A stretch of DNA of 54,714 nt from Scenedesmus sp. ARA3 (lineage: Eukaryota > Chlorophyta > Chlorophyceae > Sphaeropleales > Scenedesmaceae): assembly GCA_004335835.1 (NCBI GenBank), contig RWJK01001792.1, positions 55,953 through 110,666 on the forward strand, written 5' to 3'. How positions within the stretch are numbered: position 1 is the stretch's first letter; the number at the start of each line of letters is the position of its first letter. This document shows, in pieces, positions 9,388-20,523 of this stretch. The notes under the pieces were generated by a model. The model did no database searches, was not told where the DNA came from, and saw only the letters and a list, made by a program, of their open reading frames with translations. The translations under genes were made by a program, and so were the position numbers.

Positions 9388-12340
9388 TGCCTCAGCAGCA
9401 GCATGCCTCAGCAGCAGCAGCAGCAATAGCACGCCGCCGCCGCCGCCGCAGCAGCAGGAGCAGCAGCAGCAGCAGCAGCAGCATGCCTCAGCAGCAGCAG
9501 CAGTAGCACGCCGCAGCATGCAGCCGCTCATTCTCAAGCATCTAGCCCCTTGCTGGACGTGCATGCTTGCAAGCGCGTGTTGGGTCTGTCGCTAACAAGC
9601 CCGCATGCCGCACACGCGTCACCTTGCAAACGGGTACTTCTTTGTTGAGTTCCCTGTTGTTTGTGCATAGTTGCTGGTGTGCACCAGACATTGCGTGTTG
9701 CTGCACCGCTCAAAGTTGCACCACATGCATGTTATCCAGTGTGACTAGTCACCCTGCAACTTACTGTAGTCAGACCAATCACATTGATGATGTTGCTTGT
9801 GCCGCAGCCTACGCGCTGGGCTTCCTCGACTGCAAGGACATCTCCGCGCGCTGCATGCCTCACTCACTCGCATATCACGCTGCCCTGTCCCCTGCCCTGC
9901 CTGCTGCTTGCTTGCCTGTACTTATCTTGCAGCCTACGCGCTGGGCTTCCTGGACTGCAAGGACATCAGCGCGCGCTGCATGCCTCACTCACCCTGCTGC
10001 TGCATGTTTCCTGCATCCTGCCTTCATCATCCTGCTGGCTATGCGCTGGGGCTTCGTGGACTGCAAGGACATCTCCGCACGCTGCATGCCTCCCTAACCC
10101 GCATCTCATGCTGCTTTCTTCCCTGCCCCGCCCGCTGCTTTGCTTGCGTCGTTTCTCCCTTCAGCCTACGCGCTGGGATTCCTGCACTGCAAGGGCATCT
10201 TCGCGCGCTGCATGCTCAATCATCCTGCAACTTACTCTGCCTTCTTCCCTGCCCTGCCTGCTGCTTGTTTGCCTGTATTTGTCTTGCAGCCTACGCGCTG
10301 GGCTTCCTGGACTGCAAGGACATCTCCGCGCGCTGCATGCTGACCATCTTCCAGTTCTTCGCCACCAAGACTGATGCCAGCGTGCTGCGCATGCTGTCCG
10401 GCAGCCCTGCTGACCGCCTGCTGAAGCCTATAACAGACTACATTGAGGCAAAGGGCGGCCGCATCCACCTGCGCTACGGCTGCAAGTGAGTGCGGGCTAT
10501 CGGGCTGTGGTTGCTGCACATACACAGCCTGCTTTGGGGCGCTGTGTGTCCTGTGGACGTTGCACACGGCATTGAGACAATTGGACTGCCATCTGCACCC
10601 TGCATGTGTTCTGTTCAACATACCTGCCATAACATGTTGCTGACCATGTTGCGTTTTGCGTGCCTGCTTCTTTCCTCGCCAACCTTGCAGGGAGGTGCAG
10701 TACGAGCAGGGGCCTGATGGCAAGCCGCGCGTTACCGGCCTGCTGCTAGCAAAGGCGGGGCAGCAGCAGGTGGTGACAGCAGACGCTTACGTGGCAGCGC
10801 TGGACATTCCTGGCGTGCAGCGGCTGCTGCCGCAGCAGTGGCGCAGCATGGCTGAGTTTGACAACATCTACAAGCTGGTGGGGGTGCCGGTGATCACAGT
10901 GCAGCTGCGGTGAGTGTTGTGCAGTGCATTTTGCAGGGTTCGAGTCAGCATGTAATTGCGATGTGCCTAGTGCAATGTGTGTGGGTATGCGGTGGGTTGT
11001 TGTGGTGGAAGGTGGCTGCTTTTGCAGACAGTCTGCGTTGATGCTGCTGCACTGCCATGTCAAGCATGTACTTGCATTGAGCCTGCTGCCTGGTGTGGCC
11101 TGTGATGAACACTCCTCTGGAGTATATGCCCGAAAAAATCCTGTGGGAACATAAACGAGCTTTTTAACCCTGAGGCCCGCACACCGTCCCCATTGTATCT
11201 ACACCTCTTCACTCCAGCATGCATCAGTATTCTAAGCGTCCCGCAGCAACCAAGCCCAGCATCTTTGTGACTCATGCCCGCCAATAACCATCTAACCTCC
11301 TTTGCTCATCCCTGCAACTGCAGCAGCGATGGCTGGGTCACTGAGCTGAGGGATCTGAGCCTAATATTTGCTGATCTTATAATCAACGGCCTTTCACTCA
11401 CCGCGCATGCAGCTACAATGGCTGGGTCACTGAGCGGAAGAATGCAGCACGTTGCTTCTGCATTGCTCGACACCATTCAATATCAAATGCCTTGTTACTT
11501 TGTCACTTTGCCTGCAGGTATGACGGCTGGGTCACTGAGCTGAAGGATGCAGCGCGCGTGAAGGACCTGCGGGCAGCTGCAGGCATCGACAACCTGCTCT
11601 ACTCCGCAGACACCTACTTCTCCTGCTTTGCTGACCTGGCGCTGACCAGCCCCGTGGATTACTTCAAGGAGGGCCAGGGCAGCCTGATGCAGTGCGTGAT
11701 CACGCCAGCAGCGCCCTACATGCCTTGGACGAATGAGGCCATCGCAGCAGAGACAGACAAGCAGGTGCGGCGCTGATCGGGTACTGTTGTTACACTTGGC
11801 TGCTGTTGCTGTTGCACATCCCCGGGATCGATGAGGCAATCGCAGGAGACGTACAAGCATCTTCGCAGTTCAGAAAGGATTGCTTGTGAATGGTGTGCTT
11901 GCTCTGTTGGGTGATTCGTTGTTGGTGGCCTAAGGTCTCTTGTGGTGTTCGCTTGGTTGCGGCTGTGCATGCCATGAACCAACAAGAAGCAAAAGACTTT
12001 CACAACCTCCGTACCTTCACTGTACCCTCCCGCCCCGCAGGTGCGCCAGCTCTTCCCCAGCGCGCGCAACCTCAACATGACCTGGCACAGCATCGTAAAG
12101 ATCGGCCAGTCCCTGTACCGCGAGGCTCCTGGAATGGACCCCTTCAGGCCAGACCAGGCCACCCCTGTGCCTAACTTCTTCCTGGCGGGCAGCTACACCA
12201 AGCAGGACTACATTGATAGCATGGAGGGAGCTACGCTGAGCGGCAGGCAGTGTGCTGGCGCAGTGCTGGCTGCGGCGCCGCGGCTGGCGGGTGCGGCGGC
12301 GAAGCAGCAGCAGCAGGCCAAGCAGGTGGTGGCGGTGTAG
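5784..12340 (+). CDS. ZDS: zeta-carotene desaturase, plastid
   Basis: ZDS converts 9,9'-di-cis-zeta-carotene to lycopene via neurosporene in the plastid, using FAD and plastoquinone. The model is 585 aa from 11 exons: 5784-5898, 6230-6348, 6677-6756, 7292-7376, 7724-7907, 8722-8840, 9254-9347, 10290-10485, 10691-10909, 11518-11764, 12041-12340. Visible are a Ser/Thr/Arg-rich transit-like N terminus ([19 protein letters not shown]), the dinucleotide-binding motif [19 protein letters not shown], then [54 protein letters not shown] and the C-terminal [20 protein letters not shown]. These match plant ZDS in order throughout, and phytoene desaturase fits less well. Intron 1 uses a GC donor (AAAG/GCAAGC). 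Five exons (3, 5, 6, 8, 10) have decoy partial copies in their flanking introns. Exon 1 is the least certain; the rest is firm. Confidence 0.95.
6863..6980 (+). repeat. Partial copies of ZDS exon 3, 3' end plus donor
   Basis: The block acagcagtggagctgctgga...ggggtgagc, which closes exon 3 at 6756, recurs almost exactly at about 6863-6897, and more degenerately at about 6948-6977 with donor context changed to ggggtgaag. Spacing is roughly 130 then 85 bp. No acceptor precedes them. Confidence 0.85.
7377..7505 (+). repeat. CAG microsatellite after the ZDS exon 4 donor
   Basis: Interrupted CAG repeats start within a few bases of the donor at 7377. Similar runs follow the donors at 6349 and 9348. 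Confidence 0.9.
7973..8170 (+). repeat. Two partial copies of ZDS exon 5, 3' end plus donor
   Basis: After the real donor at 7908, the sequence encoding [18 protein letters not shown] recurs at about 7976-8033 (donor gtgagtg) and about 8107-8165, where the donor position reads gcgagtg. Spacing is 120-134 bp and includes shared intron sequence (ttgcagcagtggttttg). Confidence 0.9.
8329..8721 (+). repeat. Three 131-bp tandem partial copies of ZDS exon 6, 5' end
   Basis: Acceptor-plus-exon starts lie at 8329, 8460 and 8591, with the intact exon at 8722; each step is exactly 131 bp. Every unit has an acceptor (ttacag or ctgcag), about 65 bases of exon 6 coding sequence, then about 65 bases of intron ending in the next acceptor. 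Copies 2-4 are nearly identical; copy 1 has diverged. Copy 3 reads CTT TAG at the second and third codons, an in-frame stop that the intact exon lacks. Confidence 0.95.
8936..9090 (+). repeat. Two partial copies of ZDS exon 6, 3' end plus donor
   Basis: Downstream of the donor at 8841, copies of atcgtgagggcactgattga followed by gtgggtcaa occur at about 8938-8984. A longer copy at about 9012-9088 includes [13 protein letters not shown] coding. Exon 6 thus has 5' copies before it and 3' copies after it. Confidence 0.88.
9350..9510 (+). repeat. CAG and CCG repeats in ZDS intron 7
   Basis: CAG runs follow directly after the donor at 9348, with a gccgccgcc tract and a second CAG block. A unit (agcagcatgcctcagcagcag) recurs three times. 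Confidence 0.85.
9808..10289 (+). repeat. Four partial copies of ZDS exon 8, 5' end with acceptors
   Basis: Exon 8 begins at 10290 with the codons for [18 protein letters not shown]. Copies of this start lie at 9808, 9933, about 10038 and 10165, spaced roughly 105-127 bp. Three keep a good acceptor (gccgcag, tcttgcag, cttcag). The one at about 10038 has lost it (ctgctgg) and carries changed residues. Each copy breaks off after about 45-50 coding bases into a C/T-rich intron block. Confidence 0.93.
11324..11450 (+). repeat. Two partial copies of ZDS exon 10, 5' end with acceptors
   Basis: Acceptors at 11323 (ctgcag) and 11412 (catgcag) precede copies that read, in the phase left by exon 9, [13 protein letters not shown] and [12 protein letters not shown]. 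The intact exon at 11518 reads [13 protein letters not shown]. Both copies stay open for at least a dozen codons. Confidence 0.85.
11822..11850 (+). repeat. Degenerate copy of the ZDS exon 10 3' end
   Basis: The segment gatgaggcaatcgcaggagac resembles aatgaggccatcgcagcagagac near the end of exon 10. It lies just downstream of the exon 10 donor, as the polarity seen elsewhere would predict. Confidence 0.5.
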
Positions 12341-13759
12341 GGGAGTGTTGTCAGAGGCATGGCGGTTTGCTGCTGGGTTGGAGGTTAGCCAAAGTTAGGC
12401 AGGTGAATGCAACGAGCGGCTGTTGTTGTGACAGCTGGCTGGCGAGCAGCAGCCCAAGCGGGAGCTGGGTGCCTGGGGCGGTGATGATCTTTGTAGGCAT
12501 GTGATTCACTGTGGCAATGTTGGCAGCAGCTTGGGTCGAGCTCGCAGCAGCAGGTCCAGCTGACCTGCCAATGCAGCTGCCTGGGCTGTCAGAGCAGCAG
12601 CGCCAGCAGCAGCAGGAACAGCAGCATCAGCACCACCACCAGCAGCAGCAGCAGCAGCTGCTGCAAAACCCTGGGTTTCTGTGAGGCTGTAGTGAGCACG
12701 CTGTTCATTGGATGCATCGCATGTGAGCGCTGCTTCTTGTTACTGGGTGGTGTGGCTGGGTCTCAAGGGCAGATGAAGAAGGGAGTTTGCTTGAGAGAGC
12801 TGGCTTGGTTTCGCTGGGTTGTGCTGTTGCACGCGCAGGTTGAAGCGGATATATATTTGGACGTGGGCAAGCGGGTGCACACCTCATCAGCCGGCCGTTA
12901 TAACACCTTGTTATAACAGGCAATAGTCCGGCTGCAGCCTGCCCTTTCTGGGCTTGCTGCGTCATGTGATGTTGTGAGTGGCAATGCCGTTCAGTTGAGA
13001 GCTGCATGTGTGTTTGGTTAGCAGCTTGCGCTGCAGCTGCAGCGTCATACTATTAGCAGGTTGCCGCTTGTTTGTTTGCTGGCCGCATTGGCTAGTTTTT
13101 GTGCTGGGATTGCAGGAGTGTTTTGTTGCCGTTTGAGCAGCATGCAATAGACTGACATGCGTACCCGCATGCAGGATAAACGTTTGCAGGCAGGCATGTG
13201 CCGCTCTGATGGTGGGATCATTTGACCGTAAGACATGTGACACCACGCTGCTGTGAACTGCCTGCAGGGCGATTTACAACGCTGTCGGATGCTATATCTG
13301 CTTTCGGCATGCATTTATAGTGGACAAGGTTTTGACGTCAGTTTGATGGTCCTGCAGCGGGCGAAAACATCGCTTCACAGTTGAAGCAGCTGTACAGCCT
13401 TTGAACGGGATTCTGTGCGCTACAAATCAGCAGCTCCTCTGCAGTTCCTGTACACAGCATTAAGTTTCATGCTTATCTGCTTACCTTAGTGCCAGGCGTG
13501 CTGAAATTGTGGCTTGTCAGCTGCCTGCCAAATCTGGCGCTAGCAAGTGTGACAGACTGCGTCACGGAACGGCGCAGCTAACGTGCAGTAGTTCAAACAG
13601 ACTCGACGAGGGCCGCCCAGGTAGTCAATAACTATAAAGTACTAGCCGAGTATTTGCGTTTGGTTGGTTGCTCTGCACGCAACGAGTACAAGCAGCAGTA
13701 CAACGATGCATAGCTGACCTGCAGCTCTGGACGCATGCATAGTTAATTATCAGCAAAAA
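12341..13759. other. ZDS 3' side and sulfatase promoter region
   Basis: No gene was recognised. The left part is presumably ZDS 3' UTR, although no TGTAA was found. A CAG-rich patch lies at about 12595-12665. The self-complementary octamer GTTATAAC occurs twice, five bases apart, near 12898-12918. The right part is AT-richer and should hold the sulfatase promoter. Confidence 0.5.
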
Positions 13760-14232
13760 ATGAGGCGGCTCGTAGCTGTTGCTATAGCTGTGGGATTGGC
13801 GCTGGCGACAGCAGCAGCAGGTGACCTTGATGGCGAAACCGTTTCCGCAAGTGGCGCAAGCGCATAGCTAGAAAACGTGACAACGTACCTTAATCATCAT
13901 AAAAGCGTCTGGTGTTTGAATCAGCTGGTTCCTGTGGTGCCGCTCAGCACTGCGCAGAAAAGGCGGGCTGCAGCATGCAGCAGCATCGCTGGACTGTACC
14001 AGAGCAAAATCAGCCTGCTTTTATTAGGGAACTGTATTCCACCTTTTCTCTCACTTTGTACTCGCTGTGCTCGGTACGTGTCGCAGGTTCATCGGCAGCA
14101 GACATCCCCCTCAGCACTCCAACACAGATCCAGTGGCCTGTGTCATTGGACACAGACCTGCTTGCAGACATTGGCAAGGTACATGAAAGCGTTGCCACAG
14201 CACCGTCACAGCACATTGTGGAACCGGCAGCT

Positions 14233-14270
<38 letters not shown>

Positions 14271-14664
14271 CAACAGCACTGGATTACCTGCAGGAGCCGC
14301 CGCCGCAGCAGCAGCACAGGGTGATGCTGCCTCAGCATCAGCAGCAGATGTGACAGATGCTGCCAGCACAGCTGCAGCGCCTACTGTTCTTGCAGGAGCA
14401 GCAGTAGCAGCACCAGCTGCACAGTCTGACTGCAGCACCGCAGCAGCTGCTGGCGCCTCTCTGCCAGCTCACGGGGCACCTGCAGATCCTGTGGCTGGCG
14501 GACAGTATGATAATGAAGGTGATAACGACATTGAGGATGCTGATGCCAACGATGACAAAGAACAAAATGATGTTGAAGAAAATGATGATGAAGAGGTTGG
14601 TGGGGAAGTTGCTTACGAGGAACAAGATGTGGAAGCTGAAGACACGGGCGACTATGACGAGGAC

Positions 14665-14717
<53 letters not shown>

Positions 14718-16939
14718 TGGGGACAGCAACGGCGCAGCAGCGGGCCAGAATGGCACTGCCAATGCCAACTATGGGCCTGCACAGGGCTGCATCCCACCCA
14801 GTGAGTCAGCAGGCGTATCAAGCAGCTGGGCCAGACCTGTTGACGACATTTAGGATTCGTCTTGCACATGAATTGCTTTCACTGCCAGCAGCGGTTGCAC
14901 GCATCAGCCCAGCCAGCTACCCTCCCTGGCTGTGAAAGCAACAGGTATTTACAATTATAAAAATCCTGGTGCTGGCCTGACTCGTATACACCTTACACCT
15001 ATATGTCATGTGCCGCTGCTGCAGCCCTGCCAGACCCACAGCCGCTGGGTGTGCGCATCCCCCGCATGGCAGCTGCTGCTGCTGATGGCGGCAGCCGCCC
15101 CAACTTCATCGTCATCCTCACCGGTGAGACACTCGGCAGCAAGTAACTGGGGCTGCAGCTGTGTAGTTTAGGCTGTGGCTGTTGCTGTGGCTGATGCAGC
15201 AGACGCGGCCAGTGCTGCTGGCGGCAGCCGTCCCAACTTCATCGTCATCCTGGTGAGACACTCGGCAGCAGCCGACTGTGGCTGTGGCTGTGTGGCTGTG
15301 GCTGTGTGGCTGTGGCTGTGTGGCTGTGGCTGTGTGGCTGTGGCTGCGGCTGCGGCTGTGGCTGCGGCTGCGCTGTGGCTGCGGCTGCGGCTGCGGCTGT
15401 GGCTGCGGCTGTGGCTGATGCAGTAGACCCAGCCACTGCTGGCGGCAGGCATACCAACTTCACTCTCATCAATGGCACATCATTGATCACTTGCAGATGA
15501 TCAGGGCTGGGATGACATCAGCCTCAACCACCCGAGGGCCCCAGGCAGTACACCAGACTTCATCAAGACCCCAAACATGGACAAGTTCCTGCAGCGCTCC
15601 ACTCGCTTCGACAACTTCTACGTGGCGCCCATGTGCTCCCAGAGCCGCGCTGCGCTGCTCACCGGCAGGGACTTTGCGCGCACAGGCACTATGCTTGTCA
15701 ATGTAGGTGCTGTGATGTCAGCTTAAGGCATGTCATTCGAAAGCAATTGCATGCAGCAGGTGTTGCAAGTCATTCTTGACAGGTGTCCTGCAGATGCAAC
15801 AGATCCAGAGCTCAGCTTGTTGTCGTGTGCGGAGCTGCTTTCAGCAGCTCATTATCCCTGCTGCTGCTGCTGCCGCCTCTGCTTGACCACCAGGGTGGCT
15901 ACGACTACATGAACCGTGGTGAGAAAACCGCCGGCCACATCATGGCGGCCGATGGCTACAAGACTGCACACTTTGGCAAGTGGCACAACGGGCGCACGCT
16001 GGGCTACGAGCCGTGGCACTTTGGCTTTGAGGACAGCTGGTTCCCTGAGCTGTACATCAACCTGGACAACATGATGCGGTACGGCTGGGCGTGCTGGTTG
16101 GCTGAGATTTAGTGTAATTTTTGTGGGTTGGTTGTGTGTGGTGCGGGGGTGGCTGCAAGAGAAATGTAGAACCTGGACAGCATGAATGCGGCGCGGGCAG
16201 TGGATGCGGCTGTTTGCCTGTGAAACCTGTCAGGTGTGGGTTTTGTGGGATATGAGCCATGGCACTTAGATTAGAGCAGAGCTGGTTCCCGGGGCCGTAC
16301 ACAAGCCTGGACAACATGATACAGTGTGGCCAGTGGAGCTGGCTGCATCCACTCAAAAACCCTGCCAGATAATCTACATCACATTCTACGTGTGGGTGCT
16401 GATGTAGCTTTGGATCTGCTGCAGCTTGTTGTGCTTCTGTGAAGGGGTTGCCCTTCTTCAAAAAACGTAGCGACATACACAGCGCGCCACAAAGCAAGTT
16501 GGCTTGGAAAAGCACGGCTAGACATGACAAAAACTGCGGCACTGGTTGCACCCTCCATACAACCCATACAAGTCGTGAACTTTCGACTAACCGCAATGCT
16601 GGCATTCCTCTGCTGCCGTGCTGCTGTGCTGCTGTGATGCTACGCTGATGTGGGTGAACTCCGGACCTTCCACTGGTTGGCATTCAAACAGGCACAACGG
16701 TGAGGCCGCCAGTCTCTGCAGTGCCTCTTGCAGCAGCTATGAGCCGCTCCACCTGCTTTACATAGTTTTAGTGCTTTTGTGAGCAGCAGCATGAGAAGTG
16801 GCAGCTGCCAACTCACGCAAACTACAGCAGGTGCTGATGCTGTGTGTTGTTTACACAGCCCAACGCATCTAAATGCCATCTGCATGCTGCGGCATTCCAG
16901 CTGATGTGAATAATGTGATGTTGCAGCTGAGACAAGTGT

Positions 16940-16978
<39 letters not shown>

Positions 16979-18661
16979 AGGCGAGTATGTGCAGACCGAG
17001 GGGCTGATGGAGCAGGACCTCATGGACAAGATGCTGGGGTGGCTCAGCCAGCAGCAGCAGCAGCAGCAGGGCGGCAACAGCAGCCAGCCCTTCTTCCTGT
17101 ACTATGCTCCCAACGCCATCCACCAGTGAGCTGCTCTGCGTGTTGGCTGTGCTTGTCTAGCACTGTTTGTGCAAGCGCTGGGCGCTCCCTAAATATGTGC
17201 CGGAAGGAATGCAGCCCTGCTGGCATCCACCAGTGAGCTGCTCTGCGAGCTTGCTGTTGGGCTCGTGACACAACCAGCACCCTGTTGACATCTGCGCGCT
17301 TGCTGTTTGGCTTGTAACACAGCCAGCATGCTGTTGGTGTCTGTCGGATGTGCTGCCTGCGACGTTGCTTGTGCAAGCGGTTGGACATCGGCTGGCTTTG
17401 CGCCAGCAGGAGGTGCAGCAGTACAGACGGTTGATGACATCTGACCCCTGCTAGTCAAACATACCTTCCAACTGCCCACTGCTGCTGCTGCTGCCGCTGC
17501 TGCTGCCGCTGCTGCTGCCGCCTGGCTGCAGGGGCTGGATGCGCCCTGGGCAGGGCCCCAAGTGGCAGCGGCCCGCGCCTGAGCCCTACCTGCAGAAGTA
17601 CATGCACCTGCTGGAGCAGAACGTCTCAATATCCACCATCGAGGTGCGGCGCAACAGCAACAGCAGCATCATCATCAGCAGCAGCAGCAGGATTTCCAGG
17701 TGCCCTTGTTGACCTACTGGATTGATGGTGTGCAGCATGTGCTGCTTGCATAATTTCCTGCAGTTACTGCTGGTGCAGTGCGCACACAACAGAGTGCAAG
17801 CCAGGCTGGAGTATGCAACAACACATCGGCATGCTTATCCTCCACCAGTGCCAAGAAACGTAATACATCGTAAAGAACAGTTTAATAGTCAAATTTTGAA
17901 CATATGTGGATCATTCTTGAGTACATCATTGACGTGCTAGGCCGACTGTTTGGCTAAACAGATGCCAAGCAGCTCACATGAATCCAACTTATTACATGAC
18001 ACTTTTCAAACCTGCTGTGACAGGTGTGGGCCATGCTGGAGTACATGGATGATGTCCTGGGCCGGCTGCTTGACTGGCTGGAGGCCAAAAAGAATACCAC
18101 AAAGTAACATGTTATGTAACGCTGTTCAAACCCGCTGCGACAGGTGTGGGCCATGCTGGAGTACATGGATGTTGTCCTGGGCCGACTGTTTGGCTGAACA
18201 CATGTCAAGCAACTCAGATCAACCCAACTTGTTACATGACACATTTCAAAACCGCTGTGACAGGTGTGGGCCATGCTGGAGTACATGGATGACGTGCTGG
18301 GGCGCCTGCTTGACTTGCTGGAGGCCAACAAGCACATCAAAATTTCATGGTATGTAACACTTTTCAAACCTGCTGCAACAGGTCTGGGCCATGCTGGAGT
18401 ACATGGATGATGTCCCGGGCCGGCTCTTTGACTTCATTGAGGCCAATATAACAACACAAATCGAAACAGGTTACATAACACTTTTCAAACCGGCTGTGAC
18501 AGGTGTGGGCCATGCTGGAGTACATGGATGATGTCCTGGGCCGGCTCTTTGACTTCATTGAGGCCAGCCCGCTGCGCGACAACACCTACGTCATGATCAT
18601 GGGCGACAACGGCAGCGAGCTGTTTGACGGGGAGAGGATCACAGAAGGCAACTTGGAGGTG

Positions 18662-18693
<32 letters not shown>

Positions 18694-18925
18694 GGATCTG
18701 CATATAGAGCTTAGAAGGCTGGTAGTCACAGCTACTCATAACAGTCCTACACCAATGCACAACCCCAGCCACTTCAAACACACAAAGTATGACTACCACA
18801 ACCGAGATCACTTGAGCCTGCTGCTGCTGTTGCTGCTTTGCTGCTGCTGCCGCACATCAGCACATTTCCAACGGCATGCACGGCTGCAAGCGCCTCATGC
18901 AAAAATGGCATCTGCAACTCAATCG

Positions 18926-18985
<60 letters not shown>

Positions 18986-19035
18986 NNNNNNNNNNNNNNN
19001 NNNNNNNNNNNNNNNNNNNNNNNNNNNNNNNNNNN

Positions 19036-19090
<55 letters not shown>

Positions 19091-19481
19091 AGAAGCGCAT
19101 GCCCAGTGGCATGCAGGGTTACAAGCGCTCCGTAGAAGAAGGAGGCATCCGCAACTTCCTGGCTGTGCAGGGCCCCGGGGTGCAGGGCGGCGTGGTTGAC
19201 AGCACCCTGCTGGACATCACTGACGTGGTGCCTACTGTGGCTGACCTGGCTGGCGTGCCTGAGGGGGCAGGAGGTATGTTTTGGCAGCCAGTACACCCTG
19301 ATATATCATAACCCATGCTGGACTTTCTGACTTATGCGCACAGCTGTTTCAGCTCTCTATGGTGGGCCCGGTGCTGAGCTGTTGGTTGTTTAGGTGCTGC
19401 GGAAATGTATTTGGACATTCACTCAAGCATATAGGCCGACAGAATTTCTGGCATTCAAGCCTAGTGCTCAGGGTTTCCTCC

Positions 19482-19519
<38 letters not shown>

Positions 19520-20488
19520 GTCAGGCCACCTGCCCTTCAGCGGCCAGAGCTTTGCCAACCTGCTGCTGGCAGGCGGCAAGGCAGCAGGCAAGGCCCGCAG
19601 GGGCAGTGCGCTGGCCAGCCAGGAGCAGCAGGACCGCTTCCTATTTTCGATGAGCCCCATGTGCTGGGACCCTGACAGTGTGCCACAGCTCGATGCAGAC
19701 AGGTGGGCCGCAGTGGGCTGCATCATTTTTGTTTGTTGGCTGTGTTTGCTTCCTGCTTTAGATGAGCCCCATGTGCTGGCACCCTGACAGTGTGCCTGAA
19801 CTGGATGCTGACAGGTGGGGTTAAGTTCAATCGGTGCAAGGCGAATCAGCTGTGCTGTCGGATATGCCAAGGCTTTGCCTATTTGCCAGTGAGCATCATG
19901 TGCTGGGACCCTGACAGTGTGCCTGGGCCTGATGCAAACAGGTGGGCTGTGGTAGGTTGCGGTGGGCTCCGTTGAGTGCAAGCTGAGTGGGCTGTGCTTG
20001 TTGGCTGTGTCTGCGTCCTATTTTGATGAGCCCCATATGCTGGGGTACACTGTACTGACAGCGTGCCAGAGCGTGCAGCAGGTGGGTGGGCTGCGGTGGG
20101 CTGTGCTGCAGTCAAGCTGGGTGAGCTGTGATTGTCAGGTGTGTCAGGGGTTGGGCTTGATCAGGTTCTTTGACGCGCTCCATGTGCTTTTCAATGCTTG
20201 GACCTTGCAGGAAGGTGATCAAGCTGCAGCCGCTGCTGGACTGTGACACTGGCCAGTCCTGGTACTGCTGTTGTACCGACTGGTGTCATTGTTTAATCCA
20301 TGCACCCTTGCAGGAAGGTGATCAAGCCGCAGCCGCTGCTGGACTTTGACACGGGTGGTGTCAACAACGCGCTGTACAGCTACATCCACAATGACACCGG
20401 CAACGCCACGCTCGGCTTTGAGCGCTGCATTGGCGTGCGGTACAAGGAGTACAAGTGGATTGGGCGCACCGGCAAGGTCTACAGGTGG

Positions 20489-20523
<35 letters not shown>

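Noticed and set aside
8329..10289. CRISPR-like array (regular 125-131 bp repeats)
   Set aside because: Units are exon edges with acceptors in a eukaryotic gene; the repeats are too long and have no unique spacers.
17900..18502. Transposon or LTR explanation for the 120-bp arrays
   Set aside because: Units contain only the host exon edge and its intron; no terminal repeats, target-site duplications or element coding sequence.
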